Assembly (NCBI GenBank): GCA_028686145.1
Contig: JAQUCQ010000096.1
Coordinates: 1-10,092, forward strand
Length of the DNA: 10,092 nt
Reading direction: 5' to 3'
Source of the DNA: Desulfuromonadaceae bacterium
Lineage (GTDB): Bacteria; Desulfobacterota; Desulfuromonadia; Geobacterales; Pseudopelobacteraceae
The position numbers and the translations under genes are program-made. The notes below the pieces were generated by a model that was not told the DNA's origin, did not search any database, and saw only the letters and a program-made list of their open reading frames with translations. Below, piece after piece: positions 1-5,922 of this stretch; positions within the stretch are counted from its first letter, which is position 1, and every line of letters starts with the position of its first letter.

Positions 1-2
1 TG

Positions 3-1151
3 CGGATATTCTACTCATTCATGGTACCGATCTTTGGTGGCCGGAAATGGACCACCATCAGCACGGCAACGCTATTGATCCCGGCCCTCGGCATCGGGTT
101 TGCCGTCCGCGACCCGCACACCAGCTATACCATCATGCTGATCCTGGCGCTATTGTGCGGTTTCGGGGGGGGGAACTTCGCGTCGAGCATGGCCAACATA
201 AGTTTTTTCTTCCCCAAGGCGCAGAAAGGAACCGCTCTGGGGCTGAATGCCGGACTGGGGAACCTGGGGGTCAGCGCCATGCAGTTCCTCGTGCCGCTGG
301 TGATAACCACCGGTATGTTCAGCGCACTGTGCGGTGACTCGCAAATATGCGCTATCAAGGGTCAAACGACATCAATCTGGATGCAAAACGCCGGCTTTGT
401 CTGGGTTCCACTGATCCTTGCATCCACCATTGCGGCATGGTTCGGCATGAACGACATTGCCAGTGCCAAGGCCTCTTTCAAGGAGCAATCGATCATCTTC
501 AGGCGCAGGCATAATTGGATCATGTGCTGGCTCTACCTGGGTACTTTCGGTTCATTCATCGGCTACTCCGCCGGCCTGCCACTCCTGATCAAGTCTCAAT
601 TTCCGGCTGAAAACCCCACGCAGTACGCTTTTCTCGGTCCCCTTGTCGGTGCACTGGCCAGGCCGCTGGGAGGCTGGGTGGCAGACAAACTGGGCGGTGC
701 GAGGGTAACATTCTGGAACTTTATGGTCATGGCTGCAGCGGTCTTTGGCGTACTCTTCTTTCTACCTTACGGGGGTGTGGGCGGCAATTTTTGGGGTTTC
801 CTCGCTATGTTTATACTTTTGTTCTTCACAACCGGTATTGGTAACGGTTCCACCTTCCGTATGATCCCTGTTATCTTTCTCACCGAGCGGCAACGTGATG
901 CGCAGGGCAAGGGTGCGGTTGCTCAGAATCAGGCTGTCAAGGATGCCGGCAAGGAAGCTGCGGCAGTGCTTGGGTTTACCTCCGCTTTTGCAGCATACGG
1001 AGCCTTCTTCATCCCCAAGGGTTTCGGTTCGTCAATTGCCGCGACCGGAGGACCACAAGCCGCTCTGTACGGATTTGTCTTCTTTTACGTAACCTGCATC
1101 ATCATGACCTGGTGGTATTATTCACGCAAAAATGCCGAGATGCCCTGTTAA
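3..1151 (+). CDS. narK: NarK-type nitrate/nitrite transporter (MFS), 5' truncated
   Basis: Major facilitator superfamily transporter of the NarK/NNP family, which moves nitrate and nitrite across the inner membrane. The frame is open from base 3, so the start and roughly the first 88 residues (TM1 and most of TM2) lie outside the window; about 382 residues are visible, against about 463 in E. coli NarK. From memory of E. coli NarK, the first visible codon (Arg, followed by IFYSFMVPIFGGRKWT) matches the TM2 substrate-binding Arg89 region, and the Arg in GALARPLGG (codon 660-662) matches the second substrate arginine. Both nitrate-signature stretches are present: GGNFASSMANISFFFP near 165-212 and GIGNGSTFRMIPVIF near 835-880. 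Multiple hydrophobic helices span the product. A terminator follows directly. Direction of transport (uptake, efflux or exchange) cannot be read from sequence. Confidence 0.95.
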   Translation, partial: RIFYSFMVPIFGGRKWTTISTATLLIPALGIGFAVRDPHTSYTIMLILALLCGFGGGNFASSMANISFFFPKAQKGTALGLNAGLGNLGVSAMQFLVPLVITTGMFSALCGDSQICAIKGQTTSIWMQNAGFVWVPLILASTIAAWFGMNDIASAKASFKEQSIIFRRRHNWIMCWLYLGTFGSFIGYSAGLPLLIKSQFPAENPTQYAFLGPLVGALARPLGGWVADKLGGARVTFWNFMVMAAAVFGVLFFLPYGGVGGNFWGFLAMFILLFFTTGIGNGSTFRMIPVIFLTERQRDAQGKGAVAQNQAVKDAGKEAAAVLGFTSAFAAYGAFFIPKGFGSSIAATGGPQAALYGFVFFYVTCIIMTWWYYSRKNAEMPC

Positions 1152-1154
1152 TAC

Positions 1155-1185
1155 TGTTAGTTGCATCAACGTAACAAGTTTTTTT
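1155..1185 (+). terminator. Rho-independent terminator after narK
   Basis: TGTTA-GTTG (1155-1163), loop CAT, then CAAC (1167-1170), one bulged G and TAACA (1172-1176) form a nine-pair stem. It is followed by AAG and seven T residues (1179-1185). It sits four bases past the narK stop codon. The stem is AT-rich, so it may be only moderately efficient. The T-run ends inside the next gene's operator. Confidence 0.65.
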
Positions 1186-1197
1186 GACTACGATCAA
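1184..1197 (+). promoter_or_regulatory. FNR/HcpR-type operator upstream of the b5/CopD-like gene
   Basis: TTGAC-TACG-ATCAA matches the FNR half-site dyad TTGAT-N4-ATCAA at nine of ten defined bases. Its left half is the TTGAC of HcpR-type sites. Its centre is 26.5 bp before the first base of a perfect TATAAT, close to the class II activator arrangement. Whether FNR, HcpR or another CRP-family protein binds cannot be decided from sequence. Confidence 0.6.
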
Positions 1198-1216
1198 GCA
1201 CAGACAGTAAACGTGG

Positions 1217-1222
1217 TATAAT
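1217..1222 (+). promoter_or_regulatory. -10 box of the b5/CopD-like gene promoter
   Basis: This is a consensus TATAAT hexamer with a predicted start of transcription near 1229. No good -35 lies 17 bp upstream (TCAAGC is there), while the operator at 1184-1197 covers the -35 region. This fits an activator-dependent promoter with a 5' leader of about 53 nt. Confidence 0.55.
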
Positions 1223-1281
1223 GGAACGTTATTCAGTTTTAAAATCTATCCGTTTAATAGCCTAAGGGAGTGACGAGCCGA

Positions 1282-2208
1282 ATGCGAATGATTATTTCAC
1301 AACACTTCATTGGATTATTTCTGTTGTCGTCATTCGTGTTTTTTACTCCGCAACTGTCAGGCGCTACCGAGGAGTATGCCAAGCAGACCGGACAGGCTTG
1401 CGCTGTCTGTCACCTTGATCCTGGAGGTGGAGGTGAACTGACAACGGCCGGCAAGTCATTTGCCGGATCTCTCCAAACAAAGACAAAATCCCCTGAAAAA
1501 GGAACTTTGGTTAAATGGATCCGGCTGGCAATCGGATATATTCACTTCCTGACCGCCATATTCTGGTTCGGCACGATCCTTTATGTCCACCTTATTCTCA
1601 AGCCAGCCTATGCGGCCAGCGGGCTTCCACGCGGTGAGGTAAGAGTCGGTATCCTCTCAATGATCGTCATGGGCATAACCGGTTCCATTCTGACCTTCTA
1701 TCGGGTGACATCCTTCGATACGCTCTATCACACCAACTTTGGCGTCCTCCTGCTCATCAAAGTATTTCTCTATTTGGTAATGGTAATCTCTGCCCTGTTT
1801 GTCATCACGGTCATCGGGCCGCGTCTCAAGGCAAAGAGGAAGGGAGCTTCATTGTCTGGCCCCACAGGTAAATTTACCCTAGATGACCTAGCGGTATACG
1901 ATGGGAAAGACGGGCACCCAGCCTATTTTGCTTTTGAGGGAAAGGTCTATGATGCAACTCAGAGTAAACTCTGGAAACAAGGGACACACATGGGGAGGCA
2001 CAATGCCGGTAATGATTTGACGGATGCATTGAATCTTGCACCGCATGGCCGTGAGAAATTGGGTGACGTGACAGAAGTGGGGACTTTTGACGCTTCTAAC
2101 GCTCGAAAAGCTCCACTGCACGAGCGGGTGTTTTTCTTCATGGCACACATGAACCTTACGATTGTCTTCATAATCATTCTGATACTTTCTCTCTGGAGGT
2201 GGGGATAA
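1282..2208 (+). CDS. Membrane redox protein: c-heme motif, CopD-like helices and cytochrome b5-like domain
   Basis: Predicted 308-residue inner-membrane redox protein of unknown function. An N-terminal signal or anchor (about residues 1-28) is followed by CAVCH at residues 40-44 (1399-1413), a c-type heme site placed outside the cytoplasm. Three hydrophobic segments follow (about 75-100, 118-138, 150-180) whose GYIHFLTAIFWFG stretch resembles CopD-like membrane domains. Residues about 195-270 resemble a cytochrome b5 heme-binding domain (FTLDDLAVYDGKDGHPAYFAF, GTHMGRHNAGNDLTDAL, APHGREKLGDV); likely axial histidines are H236 and H255. One more TM ends the protein. ATG 1282 is chosen because AAGGGAG (1264-1270) lies 11 nt upstream; a GTG at 1270 would overlap that RBS, and ATG 1288 is also possible. 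The FNR/HcpR-like site and the hcp neighbour suggest a role in anaerobic nitrate or NO metabolism, as inference. Donor and acceptor are unknown. Confidence 0.8.
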   Translation: MRMIISQHFIGLFLLSSFVFFTPQLSGATEEYAKQTGQACAVCHLDPGGGGELTTAGKSFAGSLQTKTKSPEKGTLVKWIRLAIGYIHFLTAIFWFGTILYVHLILKPAYAASGLPRGEVRVGILSMIVMGITGSILTFYRVTSFDTLYHTNFGVLLLIKVFLYLVMVISALFVITVIGPRLKAKRKGASLSGPTGKFTLDDLAVYDGKDGHPAYFAFEGKVYDATQSKLWKQGTHMGRHNAGNDLTDALNLAPHGREKLGDVTEVGTFDASNARKAPLHERVFFFMAHMNLTIVFIIILILSLWRWG

Positions 2209-2223
2209 GTGGTGGGGATAAGT
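2198..2223 (+). repeat. Perfect 13-bp tandem duplication across the stop codon
   Basis: GGTGGGGATAAGT occurs twice without a gap (2198-2210 and 2211-2223). The first copy encodes the end of the b5/CopD-like protein, including its TAA stop. The second is untranslated. It looks like a recent replication-slippage event with no effect on the protein. Confidence 0.85.
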
Positions 2224-2253
2224 GTTGACATTCTCCCAGAATACTGGTTCAGT

Positions 2254-2294
2254 TTATGAAAGAAGATCAGACCAGATCAAAAGGTATTTCATAA
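2254..2294. repeat. Inverted repeat enclosing two phased AGATCA repeats, upstream of the hcp operator
   Basis: TTATGAAA (2254-2261) and TTTCATAA (2287-2294) are perfect 8-bp inverted arms separated by 25 bp. Between them AGATCA occurs at 2264-2269 and 2274-2279, exactly 10 bp apart. No T-run follows, so it is not a standard terminator for the upstream gene. A second regulator-binding region next to the hcp operator is possible but unproven. Confidence 0.4.
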
Positions 2295-2299
2295 CAATT

Positions 2300-2313
2300 T
2301 TGACAACAGTCAA
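2300..2313 (+). promoter_or_regulatory. Perfect HcpR/FNR-family operator upstream of hcp
   Basis: TTGAC-AACA-GTCAA is a perfect 5+4+5 dyad. It fits the TTGAC-N4-GTCAA core reported for HcpR, the CRP/FNR-family regulator of hcp in deltaproteobacteria. Its centre is 27.5 bp before the -10 box. Placement directly ahead of hcp is the classic HcpR context. Confidence 0.75.
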
Positions 2314-2333
2314 GTAATTTCAATAGAAATCAT

Positions 2334-2339
2334 TATACT
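2334..2339 (+). promoter_or_regulatory. -10 box of the hcp promoter
   Basis: TATACT differs from TATAAT at one position. It puts the transcription start near 2346 and gives a 5' leader of about 62 nt. The operator occupies the -35 region, which suggests an activated promoter. The RBS AAGGGAG is at 2393-2399. Confidence 0.55.
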
Positions 2340-2408
2340 GTACACACAGTCAATCTGAAATCATCTAATCAAGTCTACTGAAACAGCAAGTTAAGGGAGA
2401 GTCAAACA

Positions 2409-4010
2409 ATGAGTATGTTCTGTAATCAATGTGAGCAGGCAGCAAATGGAACAGGCTGTAACATCTCTGGAGTATGCGGCAAGAAACCTGATGTGGCGGC
2501 CCTGCAGGATCATCTGCTCTACGGACTGAAGAGTCTGGCGCTGTACGCCGACAAGATCGGCCGCAATGCCGAGATCGATCGTTTCACCATCGAAGGACTT
2601 TTCAGCACCGTCACTAACGTTGATTTTGAACCCGCTCGTATCGGCGGCCTGATCAGGCGCTGCTATGAATTAAAAGAAAAAGCCAAGGCTGCTGCCGGTA
2701 CGGCAATCAGCGGTCCTGTGGCCGACTGGAAACCGGCCGATGATCTGGCTGGCATGACCACGCAGGGTGAAACCCACGGCATCAATACCCAGCATGTTAA
2801 TGAAGACATCCGTTCCGTTATCGAAATCCTGATGTACGGCCTGAAGGGTATGGCGGCCTATATGGATCACGCCATGATCCTGGGCAAGACAGATGATGAA
2901 GTCATGGCATTTTTCCAGAAAGCATTGGCAGCAACCACCGACGCCAACCTGGGTCTAATGGATTTTGTTGGTCTTTCAATGGAGTGCGGCAAGCAGAACC
3001 TGACCGTCATGGGACTCCTGAATACCGCCCATACCGACGCCTATGGCCACCCGGTCCCGACTCAGGTACAATTGGGCACCAAGGCCGGCAAGGCAATTCT
3101 GGTATCCGGCCACGACCTGAAGATGATGGAGGAGATCCTTAAACAGACTGAAGGCAAGGGGGTCAATGTCTATACCCATGGCGAGATGCTGCCGGCTCAC
3201 GGCTATCCCGGCCTGAAAAAATACAGCCATCTGGTTGGTAACTACGGCGGCGCATGGCAGGATCAGGCCAAGGAATTCGCCAATTTCCCCGGCGCCATTA
3301 TTTTTAACACCAACTGCATCCAGAAACCGGCCGAATCCTACACCGACCGTCTCTACACCTGGGGCCTGGTGGCATGGCCCGGTGTCAAGCACATCGACGG
3401 CTGGGACTTTACTCCTGTCATCAACAAAGCACTGGAGTGCCCGGCCCTGCCCGAAAATCCGGGCCAAGAGATCCTGACCGGTTTCGGCCATAACGCCGTC
3501 CTGGGTGTGGCTGACAAAGTAATTGCCGCGGTCAAGTCCGGTGCCATCAAGCACTTCTTCCTGGTTGGCGGCTGCGACGGCGCCAAGTCCGGCCGCAACT
3601 ACTACACCGAGTTTGCCGAGAAGGCTCCCAAGGACACCGTTATACTGACACTGGCCTGCGGTAAGTACCGCTTCAACAAACTGGAGTTCGGCGATATCGG
3701 CGGAATCCCACGCTTGTTGGATGTTGGCCAGTGCAATGACGCCTACTCCGCTATCCAGATTGCCGTAGCCCTGGCAGGTGCCTTCGAGTGCGGCGTCAAC
3801 GACCTGCCGCTCTCCATGGTGTTGTCCTGGTACGAGCAGAAGGCGGTTGTTATTCTGCTGACCCTGTTCCACCTCGGCATCAAGAACATCAAGCTCGGGC
3901 CGACACTGCCGGCCTTCATCACCCCCAACGTCCTCAACTTCCTGGTTGAAAACTTCAACGTCGGACCGATCACCACGGTTGATGCCGACATGAAGGCCAT
4001 GCTGGGATAA
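2409..4010 (+). CDS. hcp: Hybrid cluster protein (NO reductase / hydroxylamine reductase)
   Basis: Cytoplasmic hybrid cluster protein, 533 residues, normal for the family. Family members reduce NO to N2O or hydroxylamine to ammonia and protect anaerobes from nitrosative stress. The N-terminal cluster cysteines are C5, C8, C17 and C23 (CX2CX8CX5C), the spacing of [4Fe-4S]-type Hcp from strict anaerobes rather than the enterobacterial [2Fe-2S] type. All eight expected hybrid-cluster ligands are present: H235, E259, C303, C389 (in GGCDGAKSG, the likely persulfide cysteine), C417, C442, E476 and K478. Their spacing closely follows the Desulfovibrio protein. The start has RBS AAGGGAG nine bases upstream. 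It is a single-gene unit between the operator at 2300 and the terminator at 4037. No hcr-type reductase gene adjoins it, so its electron donor is not encoded nearby. Confidence 0.97.
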   Translation: MSMFCNQCEQAANGTGCNISGVCGKKPDVAALQDHLLYGLKSLALYADKIGRNAEIDRFTIEGLFSTVTNVDFEPARIGGLIRRCYELKEKAKAAAGTAISGPVADWKPADDLAGMTTQGETHGINTQHVNEDIRSVIEILMYGLKGMAAYMDHAMILGKTDDEVMAFFQKALAATTDANLGLMDFVGLSMECGKQNLTVMGLLNTAHTDAYGHPVPTQVQLGTKAGKAILVSGHDLKMMEEILKQTEGKGVNVYTHGEMLPAHGYPGLKKYSHLVGNYGGAWQDQAKEFANFPGAIIFNTNCIQKPAESYTDRLYTWGLVAWPGVKHIDGWDFTPVINKALECPALPENPGQEILTGFGHNAVLGVADKVIAAVKSGAIKHFFLVGGCDGAKSGRNYYTEFAEKAPKDTVILTLACGKYRFNKLEFGDIGGIPRLLDVGQCNDAYSAIQIAVALAGAFECGVNDLPLSMVLSWYEQKAVVILLTLFHLGIKNIKLGPTLPAFITPNVLNFLVENFNVGPITTVDADMKAMLG

Positions 4011-4036
4011 CACTTTCCAAATAACACCGTTGAATA

Positions 4037-4078
4037 ATGAGCGCCTCGCGGGTCCCCGTGGGGCGCTCATCTTTTTTT
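4037..4078 (+). terminator. Rho-independent terminator after hcp
   Basis: ATGAGCGCC (4037-4045) pairs perfectly with GGCGCTCAT (4062-4070), with further G/C pairing possible inside the loop. TC-free pairing ends at a C followed by seven T residues (4072-4078). It starts 26 bases after the hcp stop and separates hcp from the PAS gene operon. Confidence 0.92.
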
Positions 4079-4106
4079 GTGTACTACACTAGTTTATGTT
4101 CTTTTA

Positions 4107-4120
4107 TTGATGTGGGTCAA
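4107..4120 (+). promoter_or_regulatory. FNR/HcpR-type operator upstream of the PAS-RIC-HD-nrfA operon
   Basis: TTGAT-GTGG-GTCAA combines an FNR-like left half with an HcpR-like right half. Its centre is 29.5 bp before TATCAT at 4143-4148, exactly the spacing of a class II activator site at -41.5. It follows the hcp terminator, so it probably serves the downstream operon. Confidence 0.6.
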
Positions 4121-4142
4121 AATACAAACATAGCCATCGGTG

Positions 4143-4148
4143 TATCAT
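4143..4148 (+). promoter_or_regulatory. Candidate -10 box for the PAS-RIC-HD-nrfA operon
   Basis: TATCAT matches TATAAT at five of six bases and would start transcription near 4155, giving a leader of about 36 nt before the PAS gene ATG. The call depends mainly on its correct distance from the operator at 4107-4120. Confidence 0.4.
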
Positions 4149-4190
4149 TTAATCATTGGGACATACGACAAGTCACAAATTGGAGGAAAT

Positions 4191-4640
4191 ATGGACAGGA
4201 TATTGATTCAAGCAGTTAATAATGCTCCGGATGCAATCCTCATTTCAGACCGGGAAGGAATTATCAGCTATTGGAACAGCGGAGCAGAGCAAATGTTTGG
4301 ACACACGGCAGCTGAAGCTGTTGGTCAATCACTTGATCTGATTATTCCTGAAAATCTGCGGGGCCGCCACTGGGATGGCTATCACCGGGTAATGGCATCT
4401 GGAGAGACGAAATATAAGACAGGTCTCCTGTCATCACCTGGAATTCGTAAAGACGGATCCCGTGTTTCGCTAGAATTCAGCATGGTACTGCTGCACGACG
4501 AAGCAGGCCAATTGCAGGGCTGTGCATCGATCATGCGGGATGTCACCGAACGATGGAAAAAGGAGAAGGAATTGAAAGAGCGATTGACTGTTTGTGAATC
4601 AAAACTGGCAGGATCACCTGATTATGATTCAACAAAATGA
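4191..4640 (+). CDS. Stand-alone PAS-domain protein
   Basis: 149-residue soluble protein made of one PAS domain and a short charged helical tail. The PAS core runs from about residue 8 to 125, with the S-box signature ISDREGIISYWNSGAEQMFG near 18-37, DLIIPENLRGRHWDGYHRVM near 49-68 and a C-terminal GCASIMRDVTERWKKE. There is no kinase, cyclase or DNA-binding output domain, so it may act through a partner or as a free sensor. H60 in the RGRHWDGY motif could ligate a cofactor such as heme, but that is speculative. ATG 4191 has GGAGG four bases upstream; an in-frame GTG at 4140 lies before the predicted transcription start and is rejected. It is 50 bp upstream of the RIC gene and probably leads that operon. 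A decayed copy of its 3' end lies at 7438-7587. Ligand and function are unknown. Confidence 0.85.
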   Translation: MDRILIQAVNNAPDAILISDREGIISYWNSGAEQMFGHTAAEAVGQSLDLIIPENLRGRHWDGYHRVMASGETKYKTGLLSSPGIRKDGSRVSLEFSMVLLHDEAGQLQGCASIMRDVTERWKKEKELKERLTVCESKLAGSPDYDSTK

Positions 4641-4690
4641 GTCAGATGGCAGACTAATACCGGCCAACACTGATTCAGAGGAGAACACAC

Positions 4691-5419
4691 ATGAAAGAAT
4701 CAACTCTTCAAACGAATTACACACTAAATACAACAATCGGTGAGATAGTTGCCGCCGATTATAGAACTGCCAAGGTCTTTGAGTCTCACGGGATTGACTT
4801 TTGCTGTGGTGGTAAGGTTGCTCTATCATCAATATGTCAGGAAAAGGCTATCAACCCCGACACGTTATTGCGGGAGATCGAAGCAATCAAAAGTGAACAG
4901 ATTGATCGTAGCCAAAATTACACCTCATGGGAGCTCCCCTTCCTGGTGGATTACATAGTCAATACCCATCATGCATATCTCAAAGAAAACGACGAACAAA
5001 TTGCCATATACGCTCGAAAAATTGCAGAAGTCCATGGTGCTCATCATCCCGAGGTGATCGAGATCGCCACTATCTTCCAAAAGATAACCGCAGATATGGC
5101 AGCCCATCTACTTGAGGAGGAAGAAGTTTTCTTCCCAGCGGTAAAACGGGCCGATGCGGCAAGAAAAGCAGGCAAAGCATCATTGAAAGAAGATTGCGAT
5201 GTAATTACGGAATCCCTAGCGAAACTCGGCCGCGAGCACGAGGAGATCGGCGATGCTATCCACACGATTCGTCACCTTTCAAAGGATTATGCAATACCAA
5301 AAGACACGTGCAATACATTCATGATCACATATCAAAAGCTCAAAGAGTTTGAGGATGATCTCCACAAGCACGTCCACCTGGAGAACAACATCCTCTTCCC
5401 CAAAGCGTCACAACTTTAG
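4691..5419 (+). CDS. ric: RIC family di-iron protein for iron-sulfur cluster repair (ScdA/YtfE/DnrN)
   Basis: 242-residue cytoplasmic protein that repairs iron-sulfur clusters damaged by NO or oxidants; family members carry a non-heme di-iron centre. The N-terminal ScdA_N domain (about residues 8-65) contains the diagnostic GIDFCCGG with C38 and C39. A hemerythrin-like four-helix domain fills about 75-240. Its candidate iron ligands lie in NTHHAYLKEN, HGAHHPEV, HLLEEEEVFFP, GREHEEIG and HKHVHLENNILFP, the usual His/Glu set. The length fits E. coli YtfE (about 220) and S. aureus ScdA (about 224). ATG 4691 has RBS AGAGGAG (4677-4683) at seven bases. It lies between the PAS and HD genes in the same direction with short gaps and no terminator, so co-transcription from the 4107 operator is likely. 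The placement between hcp and nrfA fits NO protection. Confidence 0.95.
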   Translation: MKESTLQTNYTLNTTIGEIVAADYRTAKVFESHGIDFCCGGKVALSSICQEKAINPDTLLREIEAIKSEQIDRSQNYTSWELPFLVDYIVNTHHAYLKENDEQIAIYARKIAEVHGAHHPEVIEIATIFQKITADMAAHLLEEEEVFFPAVKRADAARKAGKASLKEDCDVITESLAKLGREHEEIGDAIHTIRHLSKDYAIPKDTCNTFMITYQKLKEFEDDLHKHVHLENNILFPKASQL

Positions 5420-5432
5420 AACCTTTACGATG

Positions 5433-5882
5433 CCTCGGTAATTCTTAAGGGTTAGAGCGGATATGGATTACTTCAAAGCTAGAGTTACAAAATTATTGGT
5501 GGATTACTTTGGAAATGATTTTCGAAGAATCTCGCATGCGTTAGAGGTCTTGAAACACTCTGAGTTAATTATGGAGAATTTTCAGTGCTGTGATTATGAG
5601 ATTCTGGTTGCCTCCGCACTTTTACACGATATCGGCATAAAGCAATCTGAAGAGAACCTTGGATATAATAATGGCAAGACTCAAGAGGAGTTCGGTCCGC
5701 CGATTGCCGAAATGCTGCTTAACAGCATCTGCTTCTCACAGAGTAAAACAATAAAAGTATGCGAAATCATAGCCAATCATCACTCACCTTCACGGCACGA
5801 TTATATTGAGCTTAAAATCCTTAAAGAAGCTGACAGAATCGTGAACAAACTGGAAAGTGGCTAAGAAATACCTTGGTAATTC
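5433..5882 (+). repeat. Imperfect direct repeat flanking the HD-domain gene
   Basis: CCTCGGTAATTC (5433-5444) and CCTTGGTAATTC (5871-5882) match at 11 of 12 bases and bracket the HD gene, one just before its start and one just after its stop. Similar GGTTAGAGCGG and GTGGTAGCGCAG tracts follow each copy. The repeat could be a trace of insertion or intergenic duplication, or chance. Confidence 0.4.
5463..5864 (+). CDS. Small HD-domain phosphohydrolase-like protein
   Basis: 133-residue soluble protein of the HD superfamily, whose members are metal-dependent phosphohydrolases acting on nucleotides or related phosphates. The metal-site pattern is intact: H25 in ISHALEVLKHSE, the H55-D56 doublet in ALLHDIG, H106/H107 in ANHHSP and D124 in EADRIV. 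It is far shorter than Rel/SpoT or HD-GYP proteins and carries no second domain. It lies 43 bp after the RIC gene and 58 bp before nrfA, so it is probably in the same operon. A clear Shine-Dalgarno is lacking: only AAGG at 5447-5450, twelve bases upstream. The gene is visibly more AT-rich than hcp, with many TTA and ATA codons, which may indicate a separate origin. Its substrate is unknown; a link to signalling or repair under nitrosative stress rests on context alone. Confidence 0.85.
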   Translation: MDYFKARVTKLLVDYFGNDFRRISHALEVLKHSELIMENFQCCDYEILVASALLHDIGIKQSEENLGYNNGKTQEEFGPPIAEMLLNSICFSQSKTIKVCEIIANHHSPSRHDYIELKILKEADRIVNKLESG

Positions 5883-5922
5883 AGAGTGGTAGCGCAGCTA
5901 ATCCAACCATGGGAGGCAAAAC

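Noticed and set aside
1184..1222. TTGACT and TATAAT as an ordinary sigma-70 promoter
   Set aside because: The spacing is 27 bp, far from 17. The TTGAC fits better as half of an FNR-type dyad.
1270..1284. GTG at 1270 as start of the b5/CopD-like gene
   Set aside because: Its first base is the last base of the only good RBS (AAGGGAG, 1264-1270), so translation must start downstream.
2976..4070. Long open frame (364 codons) on the - strand across hcp
   Set aside because: It is antisense to an hcp gene with all cluster ligands intact, and its translation is low-complexity and resembles no family.
4140..4190. GTG at 4140 as start of the PAS gene
   Set aside because: It overlaps the predicted -10 region, has no RBS, and ATG 4191 has GGAGG at good spacing.
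5884..5910. tRNA-like string AGTGGTAGCGCAGCTAATCC before nrfA
   Set aside because: It resembles the D-arm region of a tRNA, but there is no acceptor stem, anticodon arm or T-arm around it.
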